Counted from the stretch's first letter, positions 1 to 8,459 are shown. The stretch: 64,000 nt of DNA from CAVSUR01 sp963846005 (GCA_963846005.1 CAWJUH010000003.1:930001-994000); one strand, 5' to 3'. Notes: a model not told the origin generated them from the letters alone. Translations and numbers: made by a program.

Positions 1-611
1 ACCCGGAAGATGAGCCTGCTGCGAGCCACGCCGGCGAAGTCGAGGAACCTCAGGAAGAAGCCGATCATCTTCGGGTCGCTGTTAATGAATTCGACCCGGT
101 CATTACGCCGGTACGGCTTGTTCTTAGCACCCTCGCACCAGTAGGCGACCGCGCCGGCGATCAGCATCTCCCGCTCGCTGAGCATTCCGATCTCCGCCTC
201 GGCTTCGGCGCGGACGGAGTCGCGGGCGGCCTCGCGCAGCGGCCGCTCCTCGGCCCAGTACTGAGCGACGGCCTCGGCCTGACGCCGGCAGCTCTCTTCG
301 TAGCTCAGCCGCTCTGGCCGCGGCATGTCACTGACCCAGTGCGAGATCGAGCTCTTGGCCACGCCGAGCTGGGCCACGATCTCGTTGTAGGACAGGCCCT
401 GCGCACGCAACTCGCGGGCCCTGGCGCGCAGATCGTCCTTCGCCCGCGGCCGCCAGGTCCAGGGCTGCGGCGGCTCGCCCCGCAGCACCTCATTCAGCGT
501 CTGGTTGCTGCCGATGCCGAGGATCTGCTTGATCTCACGGCGGGAGCGGCAGGCCTGGCGCAGGGCGACAGCTTGTTCACGGAGCTGAGGAAAATCTAGT
601 CTTTTCGTCAT
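1..611 (-). CDS. Partial HTH protein with homing-endonuclease-like C-terminal half
   Basis: The frame is open from an ATG at 611-609 to the window edge (203 codons), so the C terminus is missing. Residues about 5-40 and 58-92 each look like a resolvase-type helix-turn-helix; the second contains LSYNEIVAQLGVAKSSISHW. An Arg/Glu-rich linker follows. The last 60 residues (AYWCEGAKNKPYRR, then VEFINSDPKMIGFFLRFLD) resemble the actinobacterial HTH proteins whose C-terminal half is LAGLIDADG-endonuclease-like; that assignment is from memory of the family. No Shine-Dalgarno precedes the ATG, and a TAATAT hexamer sits 7-12 nt upstream, which suggests a leaderless message. DNA binding is likely; nuclease activity is not shown. 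Confidence 0.6.
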   Translation of the reverse strand, partial: MTKRLDFPQLREQAVALRQACRSRREIKQILGIGSNQTLNEVLRGEPPQPWTWRPRAKDDLRARARELRAQGLSYNEIVAQLGVAKSSISHWVSDMPRPERLSYEESCRRQAEAVAQYWAEERPLREAARDSVRAEAEAEIGMLSEREMLIAGAVAYWCEGAKNKPYRRNDRVEFINSDPKMIGFFLRFLDFAGVARSRLIFR

Positions 612-612
612 A

Positions 613-630
613 ATCGAATATTATTTCGAT
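613..630 (-). promoter_or_regulatory. Inverted repeat and leaderless -10 candidate before the HTH gene
   Basis: ATCGAA (613-618) and TTCGAT (625-630) form a perfect inverted repeat with a 6-nt centre, in a conspicuously AT-rich patch starting two bases from the ATG. Read on the minus strand, TAATAT (623-618) lies at -12 to -7 relative to the start codon, the place expected for the -10 box of a leaderless transcript. The repeat overlaps this box, so autoregulation by the encoded HTH protein is a reasonable inference. No good -35 at 17-nt spacing is visible. Confidence 0.4.
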
Positions 631-855
631 AGTCTGACAAAATGGCCGCCTGCGGGCCAGCACGGATTAATTCGCCGGCCAGTGAGGTGCGGGCCGGCGG
701 AATCCGGCATAACGCGCCGGCGGGCGAACCTGGGCCGATGGTCTGGTGTCGGCCCTGCGCGGCGGGCCGGACGGTATCCTGCGAGAGTCGGGCGCATGAA
801 CCGGCAGGCGGGGGCGCCGACGTCGGCCCGCAGCGATACCGAGGAGCCCAGCGGA

Positions 856-1977
856 GTGAGTGTTACCGGCCGCCCGGCTGCGGTCATCATCCTCGCCGCA
901 GGCGAGGGCACCCGGATGAAGTCCGCGCTCCCGAAGATGCTGCACGAGGTATGCGGCCGGGCCATGCTCGGCCACGTCATCGGCGCGGCCGGCGAACTGG
1001 ATCCGGCCCGGCTGATCGTCGTCGTCGGGCACGGCGGCGGCCAGGTGGCCGGCTACCTGGCCGGGCACGCGCCGCAGGCGGTCATCGCGGTGCAAGAACG
1101 CCGGGGCGGCACCGGGCACGCGGTGCGGATGGCGCTTGAGCAGGCCGGGCCGATCAGCGGCACCGTGGTCGTGACCTACTCCGACACCCCGCTGCTGCGC
1201 GGCGCGACCCTGGCCGGGCTGGTCCGCGGGCACCAGGCGGCCGGCGCCGCGGCTACCGCGCTGACCGCGACCGCGGCGGACCCGGCCGGCTACGGCCGGA
1301 TCGTGCGGGACGCCGACGGGGCGTTCGCGGCCATCGTCGAGGACGCCGACGCGACCCCGGAGCAGCGCGCGATCACCGAGATCAACTCCGGCATGTACGC
1401 CTTCGACGGTGACCTGCTGGCGGACGCGATCAAGCGGGTGCCGACCGACAACGCCAAGGGCGAGGAGTACCTCACCGACGTCGCGGCCATCCTGCGCGGC
1501 GACGGGCACCTGGTCGCCACGGCGGCGTGCGCCGACTTCGACGAGGTGCTCGGCGTCAACGACCAGGCCCAGCTGGCCCGGGCCCGGCGGCTGATGAACG
1601 AGCGGCTGCTCGGCAGCTGGATGACCGCGGGCGTCACCGTGGTCGACCCGGCCAGCACCTGGGTCGATGTCGGGGTCACGCTCACCGCCGGGGTCCGGGT
1701 CGAGCCGGGCACTCAGCTGGAGGGCCGCACGAAGGTCGCGGCGGGCGCCCGGGTCGGGCCCGGCTGCGTGCTGCGCGACACCACGGTCGGGTCCGGCGCC
1801 ACGGTGATCCAGTCCGTCTGCGAGTCCGCGGTGGTCGGCGCCGGGGTCAGCGTCGGCCCGTTCGCCCATCTCAAGCCCGGCACCACCCTCACCGGATCGC
1901 GGCGGCCCGCGGGCGCCGCCGCGGGCCCGGCATCCCGTCCCGAGGCACCCCCCCGGCAGGAAGGACAGGACCAGTGA
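856..1977 (+). CDS. glmU: GlmU, truncated: uridyltransferase domain with incomplete acetyltransferase domain
   Basis: N-acetylglucosamine-1-phosphate uridyltransferase, which makes UDP-GlcNAc for cell wall and glycans. The GTG at 856 is chosen because GAGGAG (841-846) lies 9 nt upstream; an in-frame ATG at 796 has no such site. The nucleotide-binding motif LAAGEGTRMKS is at residues about 13-23, and the uridyltransferase domain runs to about residue 235 with expected landmarks (GTGHAV, EINSGMYAF). The left-handed beta-helix begins but stops after GPFAHLKPGTTL; only about 30 Pro/Ala-rich residues follow. The protein is 373 aa, against about 450-490 for the family, and the part holding the acetyltransferase catalytic His and Lys is missing. 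A deletion, biological or from assembly, is likely. The stop overlaps the prs start (GTGA). Confidence 0.85.
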   Translation: MSVTGRPAAVIILAAGEGTRMKSALPKMLHEVCGRAMLGHVIGAAGELDPARLIVVVGHGGGQVAGYLAGHAPQAVIAVQERRGGTGHAVRMALEQAGPISGTVVVTYSDTPLLRGATLAGLVRGHQAAGAAATALTATAADPAGYGRIVRDADGAFAAIVEDADATPEQRAITEINSGMYAFDGDLLADAIKRVPTDNAKGEEYLTDVAAILRGDGHLVATAACADFDEVLGVNDQAQLARARRLMNERLLGSWMTAGVTVVDPASTWVDVGVTLTAGVRVEPGTQLEGRTKVAAGARVGPGCVLRDTTVGSGATVIQSVCESAVVGAGVSVGPFAHLKPGTTLTGSRRPAGAAAGPASRPEAPPRQEGQDQ

Positions 1978-2951
1978 CCGGAATCACCGCCTCCGGCGAG
2001 AAGAAGATGATGCTCTTCTCCGGCCGGGCCTTCCCCGAGCTGGGCAGCGAGATCGCCGGCTGCCTGGGCATCGAGCCGACCCCTACCACCTTGTATGACT
2101 TCGCCAACGGCGAGATCTTCGTCCGGTTCCTGGAATCGGTCCGCGGCAGCGACGCTTTCGTGCTGCAGAGCCACACCGCGCCGATCAACGAATGGATCAT
2201 GGAGCACCTGATCATGGTCGACGCGCTCAAGCGCGCGTCGGCCAAGCGGATCACGGTCGTCGCCCCGTTCTTCGGCTACGCCCGGCAGGACAAGAAGAGC
2301 CGCGGCCGCGAGCCGATCTCGGCCCGGCTGATGGCCGACCTGTTCCTGACCGCGGGCGCCGACCGGATCATGGCGGTGGACCTGCACACGGCGCAGATCC
2401 AGGGCTTCTTCGACGGCCCGGTCGACCACTTGTTCGCGCTGCCGATCCTCGCCTCCTACCTGGAGGGCCGGCTGGACCTGAGCCAGACGACCGTGGTGGC
2501 GCCGGACGCCGGCCGGGTCCGGGTGTGCGAGCGGTGGACCGACCGGCTCGGCTGCCCGCTGGCCATCATCCACAAGCGCCGCGACCCGGACGTGGCCAAC
2601 CAGGTCAAGATCCTGGAGGTCGTCGGCCAGGTCGCCGGGCGCACCTGCGTGCTGGTCGACGACATGATCGACACCGGGGCGACGATCGCGAACGCCGCCG
2701 AGGCGCTGTTCGACCAGGGCGCGGCCAAGGTCATCGTCACCGCCACCCACGGCGTGCTGTCCGGCCCCGCGGTGGACCTGCTGAAGAACTCGCGGATCAG
2801 CGAGGTCGTGGTCACCAACACGCTGCCGATCCCGGCCGACAAGCGGTTCGACAAGCTCACCGTGCTGTCCATCGCGCCGCTGATCGCCCGCGCCATCAGC
2901 GAGGTGTTCAGCGACGGCTCGGTGACCAGCCTGTTCGACGGCCAGAGCTGA
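1974..2951 (+). CDS. prs: Ribose-phosphate pyrophosphokinase
   Basis: Makes PRPP from ribose 5-phosphate and ATP for nucleotide, His and Trp synthesis. The 325 aa length is normal. Family landmarks are all present: the FANGEIFVR segment, the FFGYARQDKK flexible-loop region, the metal/ribose-binding VDLHTAQIQGFF stretch, and the PRPP-binding loop VLVDDMIDTGATI at about residues 226-238. The GTG start at 1974 overlaps the glmU stop by 4 nt and has GGAAGGA upstream. The glmU-prs pairing is common in bacteria and supports both calls. A hairpin terminator lies 31 nt after the stop. Confidence 0.96.
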   Translation: MTGITASGEKKMMLFSGRAFPELGSEIAGCLGIEPTPTTLYDFANGEIFVRFLESVRGSDAFVLQSHTAPINEWIMEHLIMVDALKRASAKRITVVAPFFGYARQDKKSRGREPISARLMADLFLTAGADRIMAVDLHTAQIQGFFDGPVDHLFALPILASYLEGRLDLSQTTVVAPDAGRVRVCERWTDRLGCPLAIIHKRRDPDVANQVKILEVVGQVAGRTCVLVDDMIDTGATIANAAEALFDQGAAKVIVTATHGVLSGPAVDLLKNSRISEVVVTNTLPIPADKRFDKLTVLSIAPLIARAISEVFSDGSVTSLFDGQS

Positions 2952-3398
2952 CCGCGGCCGCCGGGCGCGGAAGGTGACCGCCGTCTCCTTCCCCCCGATG
3001 CAGCGGAAGGAGACAACGGCCACCGGCTTGCGGACCGGCCCCCGAGGCGGCCCGGCCTGCGCGGAGGTCGCCTGCCAGGCCGGCCGGCGGGGCCGCGGGC
3101 TGCGACGCGGCCCCGGCAGGCGTTCCGCGCGCTGCTAGCTTCGCGGCCAGTCCTTTCCCGGCGCTTAACGGGCGATTACGGCGCCCGCCGTTCTCCGGCC
3201 AGGTCGCCCGGATTTTCCGCAACAAGCCATCTGCCCAGGTCAGGATCCTGCTTCCGGGGGGCAGGGACCGGCCTGCGCAAACCGCCCGCACCCCGGGCCC
3301 CCACTGCGCCGATATGCGAGACAATTGGACTTTGCTGACGGGGCCGGGGCCGGACGGCGGGCGCGGCAGGCCGCCAGCTGACGGGCGCTGGGGAAGGC
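2952..3398. other. Intergenic region between prs and the SARP gene
   Basis: Apart from the terminator at 2983-3014, no convincing gene is seen in these 447 nt. A minus-strand frame crossing 2908-3324 invades prs and is Arg/Gly-rich, typical of a shadow frame. The less GC-rich patch around 3305-3345 is the likeliest promoter region for the downstream regulator, but no clear -35/-10 pair stands out. Confidence 0.5.
2983..3014 (+). terminator. Hairpin after prs
   Basis: GTCTCCTTCC (2983-2992) and GGAAGGAGAC (3005-3014) form a perfect 10-bp stem with a 12-nt loop, 31 nt past the prs stop. No U-tract follows, which is usual for actinobacterial terminators. Confidence 0.6.
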
Positions 3399-6242
3399 TT
3401 GGCTGCAGAACGCGACGACTTGGTGCGCTACCGGATCCTCGGGCCGCTGGAGGTGCGGCCAGGGCCGGACTGGCAGCCCGTCAGGGCGGGGAAGAACCGC
3501 GCGCTGCTGGCCGCGCTGCTGCTGCACTGCGGCCAGATCGTCTCGGCGGACCGGCTCATCGCCGAGATGTGGGGCGACGACCCGCCGGAGTCGGCGGCCA
3601 AGGCGATCAGCGTGCACGTGTTCCGGCTGCGCCAGCTGCTCGCCGACCCCGACGGCGCGCAGCTCACCACCCGCGCGCCTGGTTACCTGCTGCGCTGCGG
3701 CCCCGGTGAGCTGGACGCCCGGGTGTTCGAGGCGCGGGCCGCGGACGGGCGGCGGCTGCTGGCCGCGGGCCGGGCCGCCGAGGCGGCGGGCGAGCTGGCC
3801 CGGGCGCTGAGCCTGTGGCGCGGCCCGGCGCTGGCCGACGTGCCGCGCACCGCCCGGATCGGGACCGAGGCCGACCGGCTGGAAGAGGCCCGGCTGGCCG
3901 CGCTGGAGCTGCGGATCGAGGCCGGCCTGCGGTGCGGCCGGCACGGCGAGCTGGTGCCCGAGCTGCGCAAGCTGACCGCCGAGTACCCGCTGCGCGAGGG
4001 CGTCTGGGTGCTGCTGCTGCGGGCCCTGGCCGCGGCGGGCCGGCACGCCGAGGCCGTCGCCGCTTACGGGCAGGCCCGGGCGGCCATCGCCGACGAGCTC
4101 GGCACCGAGCCTGGCCCCGCCCTGCGCGAGCTGTTCCAGCTGCTGCTCACCGGCGGCGGGGCGGTCTTCCCGGCGCCGGCCGCGGCCGGCGAGCCGGCCG
4201 GCGGCCCCCCGGACCCGCCCGCCCAGCTGCCCGCCGACATGCCGGATTTCACCGGCCGGTCCGGCCCGCTGGACCGGCTGCGCCGCCTGCTGCGGCCGCA
4301 GCAGGACCAGGCGCCAGCCGCGCTGCCGGTCGTGGTGGTGTCCGGCGCCCCGGGCCTGGGCAAGACGGCGCTGGCGGTGCACGCCGCGCACGCGCTGCGG
4401 GCCGGCTTCCCCGACGGTCAGCTGTACGTGAGCCTGCGCGGCGGCGGCGAGCGGCCGGTCGCCGCGGACGACGTGCTGGCCCGGTTCCTGCGCGGCCTCG
4501 GCGTGCCGCCGGCCCGGATCCCGCTGGCCGAGGAGGAGCGGGCCGCGCTGTACCGGACCGTGACCGCCCGGCGGCGGCTGCTGGTCGTGCTCGACGACGC
4601 GGCCGACGCGGCCCAGGTCCGGCCGCTGCTGCCGGGCAGCGCGTCCTGTGCCGTGCTCATCACCTCGCGTAACCGGCTGGCCAGCCTCGCGGGCAGCCAG
4701 CTGGTGGACCTGGACGTGCTCGGCGGCGGTGAGGCGGCAAGCCTGTTCGCCCGCATCGTCGGGGCCGGCCGGGTGGCGGCGGAGCCGGCCGCCAGCCGCG
4801 AGGTGCTGGCCGCCTGCGCCGGGCTGCCGCTGGCGATCAGGATCGCCGCCGCCCGGCTGGCCGCCCGGCCCGGCTGGCAGATCCGCACGCTGGCCGGTCG
4901 GCTGGCCGACACCCGCCGCCGGATCGACGAGTTCACCGCCGGGGACCTGGCCGTGCGGGCCTGCTTCGAGGTGAGCTTCGCCGCGCTGCGCAAGATCCGC
5001 CCGCGCCGCGGCGGGGTGGACCCGGCCCGGGCCTTCGCCATGCTGGGGCTGTGGCAGGGTCCCTCGCTCAGCCTGGCCGCGGCGGCGGTGCTGATCGGGG
5101 AGGAAGCGCCGGAGGTGGCCGGCGCGCTGGACGAGCTGGTCGACGCGCACCTGATCGAATCGCCCGCGCCCGACCGGTACGCCTTCCACGACCTGCTGCG
5201 CGCTTACGCGGCGCAGCAGGCGGCGGGCGAGCCGCAGCAGGTGGTGGCGCAAGCCAAGGCGCGGCTGCTGACCTGGTATCTGCGCACCAGCGACGCGGCC
5301 GCCGCGGTGGTGTCGCCCGCCCGGGACCGGATCCCCCCGGCTCCGCCGGTGCCGGGCAGCGACCCGCTGGCCTTCGGCTCGCCGGAGCAGGCGCTGAGCT
5401 GGTGCGCGGCCGAGCGGGCCAACCTGGTCGCGGCGACCACCGAGGCCGCGGCGCTCGGCCGCCACGACATCGCCTGGAAGCTGCCGGTGTCGGCGATGGT
5501 CGGCTTCGACCGCAACGGTTACCGGGCGGAATGGGCCGCCACCCATAAGATCGCGCTGGCCAGCGCGCGCCAGCTCGGCGACCGCCGGGGCGAGGCCTGG
5601 GTGCTCAACAACCTCGGCATGGTCGCCTCCCAGCAGCGCGCCGCCGAGGCCCTGGACCTGCTCGGGCAGGCGCTGGAGATCTGCCGCGAGATCGGCGACG
5701 GCCGGGGCCAGGCCCGCGCGGTGAACAACCTCGCCTACAACTACCGGTTCCTCGGCCAGCCGGCCGAGGCGGCCGCCGCGCTGCTGGACGCCCTGGCCAT
5801 CCAGCGCCGGGTCGGGGACAGCTACGGCGAGGCGATCGCGCTGTGCAACCTGGGCGAGGCCTACCTGGAACTAGGCCAGATCGGCCAGGCGGTGGCCAGG
5901 TCCCGGGCCGCCGCCGGCGTCGCGCAGGAGCTGGGCTCGGTCCGGATCGAGAGCTACGCGCAGTACAACCTGGGCTGGGCCGAGCTGGCGTCCGGCCGGC
6001 CCGGTCCGGCCGCCGGGCTGCTTGAGCAGGCCCTGGCCGGGCATCAGGCGACCGGCGACAAGATCGGGGAGGCCCAGGACCTGCACCGGCTCGGCGACGC
6101 CTACCAGCAGCAGGGCCGGTCCGGCGAGGCGGCGGCCTCGTGGCGGCGGGCCTGCGCCCTGTTCACCGAGCTGGCCGAGGACGCCCAGGCGGCGCAGCTG
6201 CGAGACCGGCTCGGCCGGCTCGGCCTGCCCGGCCCGGGCTGA
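3399..6242 (+). CDS. SARP-family transcriptional regulator with NB-ARC and TPR domains (AfsR-like)
   Basis: A large AfsR/SARP-type activator of about 947 aa. Domains in order: OmpR-like winged helix (residues ~10-95, starting YRILGPLEVRPG and including AISVHVFRLRQLL), bacterial transcriptional activation domain (~100-250, ending with ELGTEPGPALRELF), NB-ARC ATPase (~280-570) with P-loop SGAPGLGKTALA near 316-327, and C-terminal TPR repeats (~700-930, with NNLGMVASQQ, NNLAYNYRFLG and CNLGEAYLELG). Such regulators usually control secondary metabolism or development. The TTG at 3399 sits only 1 nt after GGGAAGG, so an in-frame TTG at 3420 or GTG at 3423 may be the real start. No biosynthetic cluster adjoins it, so its target is unknown. 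Confidence 0.9.
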   Translation: MAAERDDLVRYRILGPLEVRPGPDWQPVRAGKNRALLAALLLHCGQIVSADRLIAEMWGDDPPESAAKAISVHVFRLRQLLADPDGAQLTTRAPGYLLRCGPGELDARVFEARAADGRRLLAAGRAAEAAGELARALSLWRGPALADVPRTARIGTEADRLEEARLAALELRIEAGLRCGRHGELVPELRKLTAEYPLREGVWVLLLRALAAAGRHAEAVAAYGQARAAIADELGTEPGPALRELFQLLLTGGGAVFPAPAAAGEPAGGPPDPPAQLPADMPDFTGRSGPLDRLRRLLRPQQDQAPAALPVVVVSGAPGLGKTALAVHAAHALRAGFPDGQLYVSLRGGGERPVAADDVLARFLRGLGVPPARIPLAEEERAALYRTVTARRRLLVVLDDAADAAQVRPLLPGSASCAVLITSRNRLASLAGSQLVDLDVLGGGEAASLFARIVGAGRVAAEPAASREVLAACAGLPLAIRIAAARLAARPGWQIRTLAGRLADTRRRIDEFTAGDLAVRACFEVSFAALRKIRPRRGGVDPARAFAMLGLWQGPSLSLAAAAVLIGEEAPEVAGALDELVDAHLIESPAPDRYAFHDLLRAYAAQQAAGEPQQVVAQAKARLLTWYLRTSDAAAAVVSPARDRIPPAPPVPGSDPLAFGSPEQALSWCAAERANLVAATTEAAALGRHDIAWKLPVSAMVGFDRNGYRAEWAATHKIALASARQLGDRRGEAWVLNNLGMVASQQRAAEALDLLGQALEICREIGDGRGQARAVNNLAYNYRFLGQPAEAAAALLDALAIQRRVGDSYGEAIALCNLGEAYLELGQIGQAVARSRAAAGVAQELGSVRIESYAQYNLGWAELASGRPGPAAGLLEQALAGHQATGDKIGEAQDLHRLGDAYQQQGRSGEAAASWRRACALFTELAEDAQAAQLRDRLGRLGLPGPG

Positions 6243-6360
6243 CGCGGGCGGCGGCAGCGCGCCGGGTCTGTCCGGATGTTGCCGGATCCAGGCGTGCCCT
6301 GATGGCCGCGCGTATGGTCGGAAAACGGGAATTGAGCAATGGTCACCAATGGGGGCAGTA

Positions 6361-6582
6361 ATGACCGATCACCAGTCCGAGCCGGGGCCGCAGCACGACG
6401 CCGAGCCCGGCGCGCAGCCGGGGCCGCAGCACGACGCGCAGCCGGGGCCGCAGCACGACGCCGAGCCCGGCGCGCAGCCGGGGCCGCAGCCCGGCGCGCA
6501 GCCGGGGCCGCAGCACGACGCGCAGCCGGGGCCGCAGCACGACGCCGAGCCCGGCGCGCAGCCGGGGCCGCAGCACGACTAG
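6361..6582 (+). CDS. Small PGPQHD-repeat protein
   Basis: A 73-residue protein starting MTDHQSE and consisting almost entirely of PGPQHDA, EPGAQ and QPGAQ units in tandem, ending PGPQHD. It has no signal peptide or membrane segment and is predicted to be disordered and acidic. It has a start codon after a less GC-rich, promoter-like leader (about 6312-6360), a clean TAG stop, and a 20-bp terminator-like palindrome 5 nt downstream; together these make it look like a real transcript unit rather than chance. The ribosome-binding site is weak (GGGGGCAG). I do not recognise the family. The main alternative is a non-coding tandem repeat that happens to be open. Confidence 0.45.
   Translation: MTDHQSEPGPQHDAEPGAQPGPQHDAQPGPQHDAEPGAQPGPQPGAQPGPQHDAQPGPQHDAEPGAQPGPQHD
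6382..6579. repeat. Tandem repeat DNA within the PGPQHD gene
   Basis: Units built from GAGCCCGGCGCG, CAGCCGGGGCCG and CAGCACGACGC recur head to tail through the whole coding region, with unit lengths that are multiples of 3, so copy-number changes keep the frame open. Confidence 0.75.
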
Positions 6583-6587
6583 GAGCC

Positions 6588-6607
6588 GCGGCGGCGGCCG
6601 CCGCCGC
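6588..6607 (+). terminator. Palindromic hairpin after the PGPQHD gene
   Basis: GCGGCGGCGG followed at once by CCGCCGCCGC gives a 20-bp perfect palindrome, 5 nt after the TAG stop at 6580-6582. Loop strain would open the central pairs. Confidence 0.5.
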
Positions 6608-6826
6608 AGCCCGTCACGGGGGGCCGCTCCAGCGTGGCCAGCCGCCGGCTGCGCCGCGGCGGCCCGGCGGCCCGCGAAGTCGGCTAAACTTCATTAGCTC
6701 TGCCCGGATCAGCGGGATCCGGCGATTATCCATGGCCTGCGCTCCAGGCCGCCTGCAGCTGCACTAGCTGCACGCAGCCGGACGCGGCCCGCGCTGTCGC
6801 GCAATTGTCGTGCAAGGAGTGTCACC

Positions 6827-7492
6827 GTGTCCGAGGTACGCATCGCCGCCGAGCCGCGCACCGAGTTTGGCAAGGGCCCCGCGCGCCGCGAGCGCCGGTC
6901 CGGCCGGGTGCCTGCCGTCCTTTACGGGCACGGCCAGCAGCCGCGGCACGTCAGCCTGCCCGGGCACGACGTGCTGCTGGCGCTGCGCACCGCCAACGTG
7001 CTGATCCGGCTGGAGGGCCTGGAGGGCGGCAGCCAGCTCGCGCTGCCCAAGGCCGTGCAGCGGGACGCCATCCAGGGCACCGTCGAGCACGTGGACCTGA
7101 TCATGGTGCGGCGGGGCGAGAAGGTGACCGTGGAGATTCCGGTCACCGTCACCGGCGAGGTCGTGCCCGACGGCATGCTCGACCAGCAGCTGGTGCAGAT
7201 CTCGGTGGAGGCCGAGGCCACGAACATCCCGCGCGGTGTCGAGGTAGACGTCGAGGGCATGGAGATCGGCGCGTCGGTGACCGCCGGCGAGCTGAAGCTT
7301 CCCGCCGGCGCGACGCTGGCCGTCGAGCCCGACCAGCTCGTGCTGCACGTGATCGCCGCGCCGACCGCCGAGCAGGTGGCGGCCGAGCTGGGCGAGGGCG
7401 AGGAGGCCGAGGAGGCCGAGGCCGGGGAGGGCGCGCCCGCGCCGGTGCCGGCGGACGAGGCCGCCGCGGAGAATGCGGAGGATGCAGGCTGA
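6827..7492 (+). CDS. rplY: 50S ribosomal protein L25/general stress protein Ctc
   Basis: 5S rRNA-binding protein of the large subunit, long Ctc type (221 aa). The N-terminal L25 domain (residues 1-95) carries the family pattern RTEFGKGPARR, then GRVPAVLYGHG, which contacts 5S rRNA. The TL5-like C-terminal beta domain runs to about residue 185 (DGMLDQQLVQISVEA, NIPRGVEVDVEGM). An acidic Ala/Glu tail follows. The GTG at 6827 has AAGGAG (6813-6818) upstream. The rplY-pth order is common in actinobacteria. Confidence 0.95.
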   Translation: MSEVRIAAEPRTEFGKGPARRERRSGRVPAVLYGHGQQPRHVSLPGHDVLLALRTANVLIRLEGLEGGSQLALPKAVQRDAIQGTVEHVDLIMVRRGEKVTVEIPVTVTGEVVPDGMLDQQLVQISVEAEATNIPRGVEVDVEGMEIGASVTAGELKLPAGATLAVEPDQLVLHVIAAPTAEQVAAELGEGEEAEEAEAGEGAPAPVPADEAAAENAEDAG

Positions 7493-7509
7493 TCAGGGCC
7501 GCCTGACCT

Positions 7510-7534
7510 GCCGCCGGCCCGTCGGGCCGGCGGC
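7510..7534 (+). terminator. Hairpin after rplY
   Basis: GCCGCCGGCCC (7510-7520) pairs perfectly with GGGCCGGCGGC (7524-7534) around a GTC loop, 18 nt past the rplY stop. It may end the rplY transcript or attenuate read-through into pth. Confidence 0.6.
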
Positions 7535-7591
7535 CCGGCCTGCGGCCCGGCGCCCGGCCGGGCTCTGGCCCGTGCACGGTGAGTAGCGGCG

Positions 7592-8215
7592 ATGCGCCTG
7601 ATCCGGCGGGCGGGGCCCGCACCAGCGGCACCCGATGGGCCGGCCATGGCCGGTGACCGCTGGCTGATCGCGGGCCTCGGTAACCCCGGCCCGCAGTACG
7701 CGGGTCACCGGCACAACGCCGGATTCATGGTGGCGGCCGAGCTGACCGCGCGGATGGGAGCCCGGCTGCGCCGCGACCGGTCCCGGGCGCTGGTCGCGAC
7801 CGGGCAGCTGGCCGGCGCTCCGGTGACGGTGACCGAGCCGCTGACCTACATGAACGAGTCCGGCCGGCCGGTCGCCGCGGTCCGGGCCTTCTACCGCGTC
7901 CCGCCGGAGCGGGTGGTGGTCATCCACGACGAGCTGGACCTGCCGTTCGGGGTGATCCGGCTCAAGCTCGGCGGCGGTGACAACGGCCACAACGGGCTGC
8001 GCTCGGTGACCGCGGCGCTCGGTACCCGTGACTACTACCGGATCAGGTTCGGCATCGGCCGGCCGCCGGGCCGGATGGATCCGGCCGACTTCGTCTTGCA
8101 GAATTTCTCCGCCGCCGAGCGCCGGGAGCTGCCGCTGCTGGTCGGCCAGTGCGCCGACGCCGCGGAAACCCTGGTGCAGCAAGGGCTTCAGGCGGCCCAG
8201 AACTTGTATCACTGA
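7592..8215 (+). CDS. pth: Peptidyl-tRNA hydrolase
   Basis: Recycles peptidyl-tRNA by ester hydrolysis in the cytosol. Family motifs are clear: LIAGLGNPGPQYAGHRHNAG near the start with the catalytic His, the EPLTYMNESG motif, HDELDLPFG, the GGGDNGHNGLRS loop, and YYRIRFGIGRP. Length is 207 aa from the ATG at 7592, or 189 aa from the ATG at 7646 (MAGDRW), where the homology begins and which may be the true start; neither has a strong ribosome-binding site. It follows rplY as in many actinobacteria. Confidence 0.95.
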   Translation: MRLIRRAGPAPAAPDGPAMAGDRWLIAGLGNPGPQYAGHRHNAGFMVAAELTARMGARLRRDRSRALVATGQLAGAPVTVTEPLTYMNESGRPVAAVRAFYRVPPERVVVIHDELDLPFGVIRLKLGGGDNGHNGLRSVTAALGTRDYYRIRFGIGRPPGRMDPADFVLQNFSAAERRELPLLVGQCADAAETLVQQGLQAAQNLYH

Positions 8216-8309
8216 GCTCGCGCACCGGTAGCTTCACCCTGCCCCAACGCGCCTGATGAGACGATAAATACCCCAAACGCATCGTAAGTGGACAAGTTCT
8301 GCCCTAAGA

Positions 8310-8326
8310 TCTTCTAGATCAGAAGA
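8310..8326. promoter_or_regulatory. Inverted repeat in the AT-rich leader of the polysaccharide-priming operon
   Basis: TCTTCT (8310-8315) and AGAAGA (8321-8326) flank AGATC in an unusually AT-rich stretch (about 8260-8350), 134 nt before the chosen GTG start of the sugar transferase. It could be an operator or leader hairpin; the surrounding region is the only plausible promoter for the 8460-13076 operon. Confidence 0.35.
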
Positions 8327-8459
8327 AATTACGGTCAACCGACTCATTTAGATGCGCGTCTTGCTTATACCGGGGCCTCACATGCTCACGTGTGCCTCAC
8401 CGGTACCTGCCGGACGCTTTGCGCCGGTGACCGCGATCCGCGAGACGGAAGGGTGGGCA

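Noticed and set aside
2908..3324. Minus-strand open frame between prs and the SARP gene
   Set aside because: It overlaps the end of prs, lacks a ribosome-binding site and covers the terminator hairpin.
6339..6767. Alternative frames through the PGPQHD repeat (Arg/Ala-rich) and a minus-strand frame rich in Leu/Arg/Pro
   Set aside because: They arise from the same tandem repeat, lack ribosome-binding sites and run past the terminator-like palindrome.
6754..6772. TGCAGCT/AGCTGCA hairpin upstream of rplY as an L25 autoregulatory leader
   Set aside because: Only 7 bp, with no match to a known leader; not enough to claim regulation.
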